A DNA stretch of 9,751 nucleotides from Ignavibacteriales bacterium (GTDB lineage Bacteria; Bacteroidota; Ignavibacteria; Ignavibacteriales; Melioribacteraceae): assembly GCA_007280825.1 (NCBI GenBank), contig QYQI01000059.1, positions 1-9,751 on the forward strand. The letters run 5' to 3'. Position numbers and translations under genes: made by a program. The notes beneath the pieces were generated by a model, which worked only from the letters and a program-made list of their open reading frames with translations, was not told the DNA's origin and made no database searches. The number at the start of each line of letters is the position of its first letter. Positions within the stretch are counted from its first letter, which is position 1. This document shows positions 6,151 to 9,751 of this stretch, piece after piece.

Positions 6151-7812
6151 ATGAGAAAAAAATTACTTTTTTTAATCGTAGTAATATTTTCCGTAAATCT
6201 TTTTAGCCAAACAGCAAAGTATCCCTACCCTATTATTTTCCTTCATGGATTAGTGTCGAGTGACAATACATGGACTCAGGCAATTACAGCGCTTAGCGGA
6301 AGTGCAAAAGTCTTTGATGTCTGCCTAGACCATGGCGGAAACCGAGCGACGGCATCTCTTACAAATGATATATCAATCATTGGATGGAGGGATGGAACAA
6401 GCACTGCATCGCCAAACCGCTTATATGTTATGAATTTTGATAACACGAGATTCCAAACTTCTGGACATTCAGCTCATACATTAAGTAATCAATCTGCTAT
6501 TTATAAACAGGGAATAGCTCTTAAAGAAATGATTAGAGCAGTACTGACAATTGAAAATGCATCTAAAGTAATTCTTATTGGGCATTCTATGGGAGGACTT
6601 GAAATAAGGGAATATTTGCAAAGAGGTTACGATGGAACAACAAATGGACGTGGTAGTAACTGGGTTGATCAATCATCATCATCGGGGCATTCCGTTGCAC
6701 ACGTTGTTACTTTAGGTACACCTCATCTCGGCAGTAACCATTCGGGAGGTATTCTTTCTCTAATTCTAAGTGGTATAGATGAGAGCAGTGAAGCATGCAG
6801 AGATTTAAGATTTACAACACCTACAACACCAACCGCACCATATCTTTTCGGCGGAAATGAATCGGCTTATTCATGGATTCCACAACCATATAACAAAGAT
6901 GTCAACTGCAATGGTTCACAGGTAGATTTAATTTCTGGTTTAAATAGCGGAACATCTTTTAATCCAGCAATGTCTTTACCATCAAATATTTGGTACACAT
7001 GGATAACATCAAATTATTTAGGAAGGAACGAAGATGGTCTTGTAGACCTTTCCTGCCAATGGCTTTATTCAGGAACAACTATAACACCCCAATCTGCAGA
7101 TACACTTTTATTAAATGTACATCATATTGATGAGCCCAATAATACGGCAGCCATTATAAGGGGAATTGATGAGCCGGCGAATTTTAATTATGCATATGAT
7201 ATTTCAATTAGTTCGGTTATAAAAGGATTTATTACTTACGGGATGAACCATAATTCATATGATAAAGATGTATTTAAGTTTACGGCGACTAATAATGGAG
7301 CAAAAGATGTAACAGTCAAGAATACAAATTCGGGAACAGATTCTCTTTATGTTTATGATGGAACAACTTTGTTGACCGGTATTGCGATCGGCAATGGAAC
7401 ATTCTCGACGGCTATTCAAATGTCTCAGAGTAAAGTTTATTATATTGTTATAACAGGACATGCAACTGCAACGAGCTGGCAAAATCCATATTCAGTACAA
7501 ATTTCACCTAACAGTGGCAGTTCGATAAAAGACAACATTAATTTAAATTATAATTTTGCACTTGAACAAAATTACCCTAATCCGTTTAATCCGGAGACTA
7601 TCATCAGTTATCAAATACCATTTTCGGGGATCGTGACTTTAAAACTATTTGATATACTTGGAAGAGAAGCGGCCGAATTAGTGAATGAAGAAAAAACTGC
7701 GGGAAGGTATGATGTGAAGTTCAATGGGTCAAAACTTCCAAGTGGAATTTATATTTACAGATTAACCGGGAATAATGTAAATATCTCGAAGAAGATGACT
7801 TTGATGAAATAA
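6151..7812 (+). CDS. secreted triacylglycerol lipase-like alpha/beta hydrolase with T9SS type A sorting domain
   Basis: A 553-residue secreted hydrolase, expected to cleave ester bonds of lipids. Residues 1-19 are a signal peptide (cleavage likely after L-F-S). The catalytic domain, about 25-345, has the oxyanion strand F-L-H-G-L (30-34), the nucleophile elbow G-H-S-M-G-G with Ser146, and L-G-T-P-H-L-G-S (188-195). E-D-G-L-V at 294-298 and H-H-I-D-E-P-N at 324-330 match the N-D-G-L-V and N-H-L-D-E-V-N segments of Pseudomonas/Burkholderia lipases, giving Asp295 and His325 as triad partners and Asp327 as a likely calcium ligand. Residues about 350-452 resemble a PPC beta domain. Residues 469-553 form a T9SS type A sorting tail (N-Y-P-N-P-F-N-P at 474-481, G-I-Y-I-Y-R-L), normally removed when the protein is anchored or released. 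The T9SS machinery is not in this window. An upstream in-frame ATG at 6118 is less likely. Confidence 0.88.
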   Translation: MRKKLLFLIVVIFSVNLFSQTAKYPYPIIFLHGLVSSDNTWTQAITALSGSAKVFDVCLDHGGNRATASLTNDISIIGWRDGTSTASPNRLYVMNFDNTRFQTSGHSAHTLSNQSAIYKQGIALKEMIRAVLTIENASKVILIGHSMGGLEIREYLQRGYDGTTNGRGSNWVDQSSSSGHSVAHVVTLGTPHLGSNHSGGILSLILSGIDESSEACRDLRFTTPTTPTAPYLFGGNESAYSWIPQPYNKDVNCNGSQVDLISGLNSGTSFNPAMSLPSNIWYTWITSNYLGRNEDGLVDLSCQWLYSGTTITPQSADTLLLNVHHIDEPNNTAAIIRGIDEPANFNYAYDISISSVIKGFITYGMNHNSYDKDVFKFTATNNGAKDVTVKNTNSGTDSLYVYDGTTLLTGIAIGNGTFSTAIQMSQSKVYYIVITGHATATSWQNPYSVQISPNSGSSIKDNINLNYNFALEQNYPNPFNPETIISYQIPFSGIVTLKLFDILGREAAELVNEEKTAGRYDVKFNGSKLPSGIYIYRLTGNNVNISKKMTLMK

Positions 7813-7831
7813 GAATCAAGACAGAGTCACA

Positions 7832-7870
7832 TTAAAAAACCAGAGTAGATTACCTGCCCTGGTTTTTTAA
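7832..7870. terminator. bidirectional Rho-independent terminator between converging genes
   Basis: TTAAAAAACCAG (7832-7843) and CTGGTTTTTTAA (7859-7870) are a perfect 12-bp inverted repeat around a 15-base loop. Each strand therefore ends in a CCAG/CTGG stem followed by six U residues, which suits termination of both the lipase transcript and the hflX transcript. The right arm lies inside the last codons of hflX (Leu-Lys-Asn-Gln) and the hflX stop codon is in the loop. The GC part of the stem is only four pairs, extended by possible loop-side pairs, so efficiency is uncertain. Confidence 0.7.
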
Positions 7871-9124
7871 TATCAGTTTATTAATTAAATGATGATTCGT
7901 TGTACTGGTTCGATAATTAAGAGATACATATTCGTTATTATAATCTATGTTGATAACTTCGGCGAGTTCATAAATCTTCGATATTATTTTTAAATCGGCA
8001 TGGGTCAGTTTTATTTTATAAGCAGTAAAATTCTGTTCATAAATTGCAAGAAGCATCTTTTTCAAATTGGTAATGTTAATTCCGCGTTCGGCTGAAATCA
8101 AAATACTATTCTTATATTGTTTAGAAACGTAATCCATTCTGTTTTTGTCTTTCAGTGCATCTACCTTATTGAATATTTTTATCTGCGTTTTTTTGTGACT
8201 GTTTAATTCTTCAAGCGTTGAATCAACCACACTTATATGATCTTCAAAAAAATCATTGGAGATATCAATTACATGAAGAATAAGATCTGCGTCTTTTACC
8301 ACGTTCAACGTGCTCTTGAAAGAAGCGACAAGATGATGCGGCAGTTTACGTATGAACCCGACCGTATCGCTCATCAGAATTTTTTTATTCTTTTCAATTT
8401 CGAAAGAACGTGTTGTGGAATCAAGCGTTGCGAATAATTTATCTTCTGCAAGAACCCCGGCTTCAGTTAAACGATTTAGTAAAGTAGATTTTCCGGCATT
8501 AGTGTAACCAACAAGACAAGCTGTGATTTGATCTTTTCTCCCAGCACTTTTTGTTACTTGCTGTGCCGTAATTTTTTTTAAGTTTTCTTTCAGCTTACTG
8601 ATTTTTGTGCGGATAATTCTTCTATCGGTTTCGATCTGTGTTTCACCCGGACCTTTTGTACCAATGCCTCCGTACTGTTTTGATAAGTGTGTCCATGCAC
8701 GCGTTAATCGGGGAAGCATATATTGAAGTTGTGCAAGTTCTACTTGAGTTTTCGCCTCGCGCGTTTTTGCGTGAGAGGCAAAGATATCAAAGATCAATCC
8801 GCTTCTATCCAAAACTTTACGCTCAAAAAGTTTTTCAAGATTACGGGCTTGCGTAGCATTTAAATCATCATCAAATATTACAAGCTGAATATCATTTAAC
8901 TCAATTAGTTGAGCAACCTCTTCCGCTTTTCCTTTCCCGATAAAATATGCCGGATCGGGTCTGTAACGCTCCTGCATAATTTTGAAAACAGTTATTGCGC
9001 CCGCAGTGTTTGTAAGCAGTTCTAATTCCTCAAGATGTTCTTCAACTTGATCTTTTGAATAATCCTCGGTTATGAGTGCAATTAGTATTGCGCGTTCTTG
9101 GGGAATGGGCTTAAGTTCAATCAT
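7850..9124 (-). CDS. hflX: ribosome-associated GTPase HflX
   Basis: HflX binds the 50S ribosomal subunit and in several bacteria splits stalled or idle ribosomes under heat stress. From ATG 9124 the protein has 424 residues, close to the 426 of E. coli HflX. The N-terminal domain has P-A-Y-F-I-G-K-G-K (58-66) and the family block G-G-I-G-x-x-G-P-G-E followed by E-T-D-R-R (152-169). A coiled linker leads to the G domain: G1 G-Y-T-N-A-G-K-S-T (206-214), the switch I region F-A-T-L-D-S-T-T-R (231-239), G3 D-T-V-G-F (253-257), G4 N-K-V-D (319-322) and G5 S-A (344-345). A TTG start at 9187 would add 21 residues; I prefer the ATG because M-I-E-L-K-P is a typical HflX beginning and because it gives an 8-base stop/start overlap (ATGATTGA) with the upstream BatA-like gene, which suggests coupled translation. 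Confidence 0.96.
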   Translation of the reverse strand: MIELKPIPQERAILIALITEDYSKDQVEEHLEELELLTNTAGAITVFKIMQERYRPDPAYFIGKGKAEEVAQLIELNDIQLVIFDDDLNATQARNLEKLFERKVLDRSGLIFDIFASHAKTREAKTQVELAQLQYMLPRLTRAWTHLSKQYGGIGTKGPGETQIETDRRIIRTKISKLKENLKKITAQQVTKSAGRKDQITACLVGYTNAGKSTLLNRLTEAGVLAEDKLFATLDSTTRSFEIEKNKKILMSDTVGFIRKLPHHLVASFKSTLNVVKDADLILHVIDISNDFFEDHISVVDSTLEELNSHKKTQIKIFNKVDALKDKNRMDYVSKQYKNSILISAERGINITNLKKMLLAIYEQNFTAYKIKLTHADLKIISKIYELAEVINIDYNNEYVSLNYRTSTTNHHLINKLILKNQGR

Positions 9125-9751
9125 TCTTGTTTCCGAATTCTGTTTTCTGGATGCTTGATAGATCTTTTTTTGTGTTTCTTGCAACAAGTGATTCCGTAAT
9201 TGCTAAAATTAAAACTATAATTAAAAAATATTTCCATAGTTCAGTACCAAAACGCGATTGGTAAATTACTCTTGTAAAATCATCGTTCAGCGAGAGTGAA
9301 AAAGATTTTCCCTCAAAACTAATTTGCTTCAAATAATCTTCAAACTCTGAAAAATCCGCTTTGTCGGTAACCGATTCTTTGGGATCGTAATTAACAGAGA
9401 TATAATCTAGTAATTTATTAGACGAGAAGAATTTGTAAGTCCCGGCTTGATCCGTTCTTGTATAAGTTAAATAATTTTTATTTGTTAACGAATCTGAATT
9501 TACATATTCATTTTCCCCACTAGGTTTCTCAACCTTTATTTGAGATATGGAATGATTGGAAATATCCGCAGTGATATTTTGTCCGGAGTAAAATGTGTTT
9601 TGCTCTTTTAATTTAGAAGAGGAATAAAGAGCAAGTCTGTTAATTAAAGGCGGAAAAAAACCTTTGAGCGGAAAATTATTCCAACTAAGATTTAATGATG
9701 AATTAAATAGAAATACTTTTCCAGCGCCGAGTTTATACTCACTTAAGAAAG
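9117..9751 (-). CDS. C-terminal part of a BatA-like membrane protein (partial)
   Basis: The reading frame is open from the window edge (5' end missing) to a TGA at 9117-9119, giving 210 residues. It begins with F-L-S-E-Y-K-L-G-A-G-K-V-F-L-F and continues with L-S-W-N-N-F-P-L-K-G-F-F-P-P-L, the pattern seen near the end of the class-I-amidotransferase-like/vWA-like lumenal domain of large BatA-type proteins. A beta-rich region follows, then one membrane helix at residues about 172-188 with flanking E-L-W-K and E-S-L-V-A-R, and a short polar cytoplasmic tail. The E-L-W-(R/K) helix L-A-R ending is characteristic, from memory, of proteins with an N-terminal BatA (aerotolerance regulator-like) domain, which would lie outside the window. 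The gene overlaps hflX by 8 bases. Family assignment rests only on this C-terminal part. Confidence 0.72.
   Translation of the reverse strand, partial: FLSEYKLGAGKVFLFNSSLNLSWNNFPLKGFFPPLINRLALYSSSKLKEQNTFYSGQNITADISNHSISQIKVEKPSGENEYVNSDSLTNKNYLTYTRTDQAGTYKFFSSNKLLDYISVNYDPKESVTDKADFSEFEDYLKQISFEGKSFSLSLNDDFTRVIYQSRFGTELWKYFLIIVLILAITESLVARNTKKDLSSIQKTEFGNKND

Noticed and set aside
8237..8856. Plus-strand reading frames opposite hflX (8237-8437 and 8638-8856).
   Set aside because: They are antisense to conserved G-domain and family-motif codons of hflX and show no domain or ribosome site.
9125..9187. Longer HflX beginning at TTG 9187.
   Set aside because: The extra 21 residues do not resemble an HflX N-terminus, the start codon is weaker, and the ATG at 9124 gives a typical length and a coupled overlap.
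9117..9332. Separate 71-residue membrane protein.
   Set aside because: Its apparent start is a TTG inside a frame that stays open to the window edge, so it is the C-terminal part of a larger BatA-like protein.
1..9751. CRISPR arrays, tRNA or rRNA genes, insertion sequences, phage genes.
   Set aside because: No regularly spaced direct repeats, cloverleaf-like segments, transposase or phage motifs were seen on reading both strands.

Overview
The window looks like a piece of an AT-rich Ignavibacteriota/Bacteroidota-type (FCB group) genome, probably Ignavibacteria. The best evidence is the C-terminal tail of the lipase, which carries the N-Y-P-N-P-F-N-P motif of type IX secretion (T9SS) sorting domains in the form common in Ignavibacteria. 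Further support comes from several lipoproteins, weak or absent Shine-Dalgarno sites on some genes, and a BatA-like membrane protein. This placement is inferred from protein style, not from a marker gene search.

Layout. Bases 1-224 hold at most the beginning of a leftward gene (1-134, weak) and an AT-rich intergenic stretch. Bases 228-6032 hold four rightward genes with gaps of 25, 23 and 0 bases, which I read as one operon of envelope proteins: (1) a protein with two SH3-like repeats fused to an outer-membrane beta-barrel-like domain; (2) a 563-residue all-beta lipoprotein of unknown family; (3) a lipoprotein made of three repeats resembling the 'choice-of-anchor H' domain; (4) an exported protein with about five helical modules resembling DUF4398, ending in an OmpA-like peptidoglycan-binding domain. 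After a short spacer comes a secreted lipase (6151-7812) with the Ser-Asp-His pattern of Pseudomonas/Burkholderia-type lipases, a PPC-like beta domain and the T9SS tail.

On the minus strand, converging on the lipase, are the C-terminal part of a BatA-like single-pass membrane protein (9117-9751, running off the window) and the ribosome-associated GTPase gene hflX (7850-9124). Their ends overlap by 8 bases, so they are probably co-translated. A perfect 12-bp inverted repeat with A and T tracts (7832-7870) can serve as terminator for both converging transcripts; one arm is made from the last codons of hflX.

The four-gene envelope operon is the least familiar part. Its products together offer an outer-membrane barrel, two lipid-anchored beta-rich proteins and a peptidoglycan anchor, which would suit an envelope-spanning or surface-exposed assembly. 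No enzyme, transporter or secretion motor is visible in it, so its function is open.
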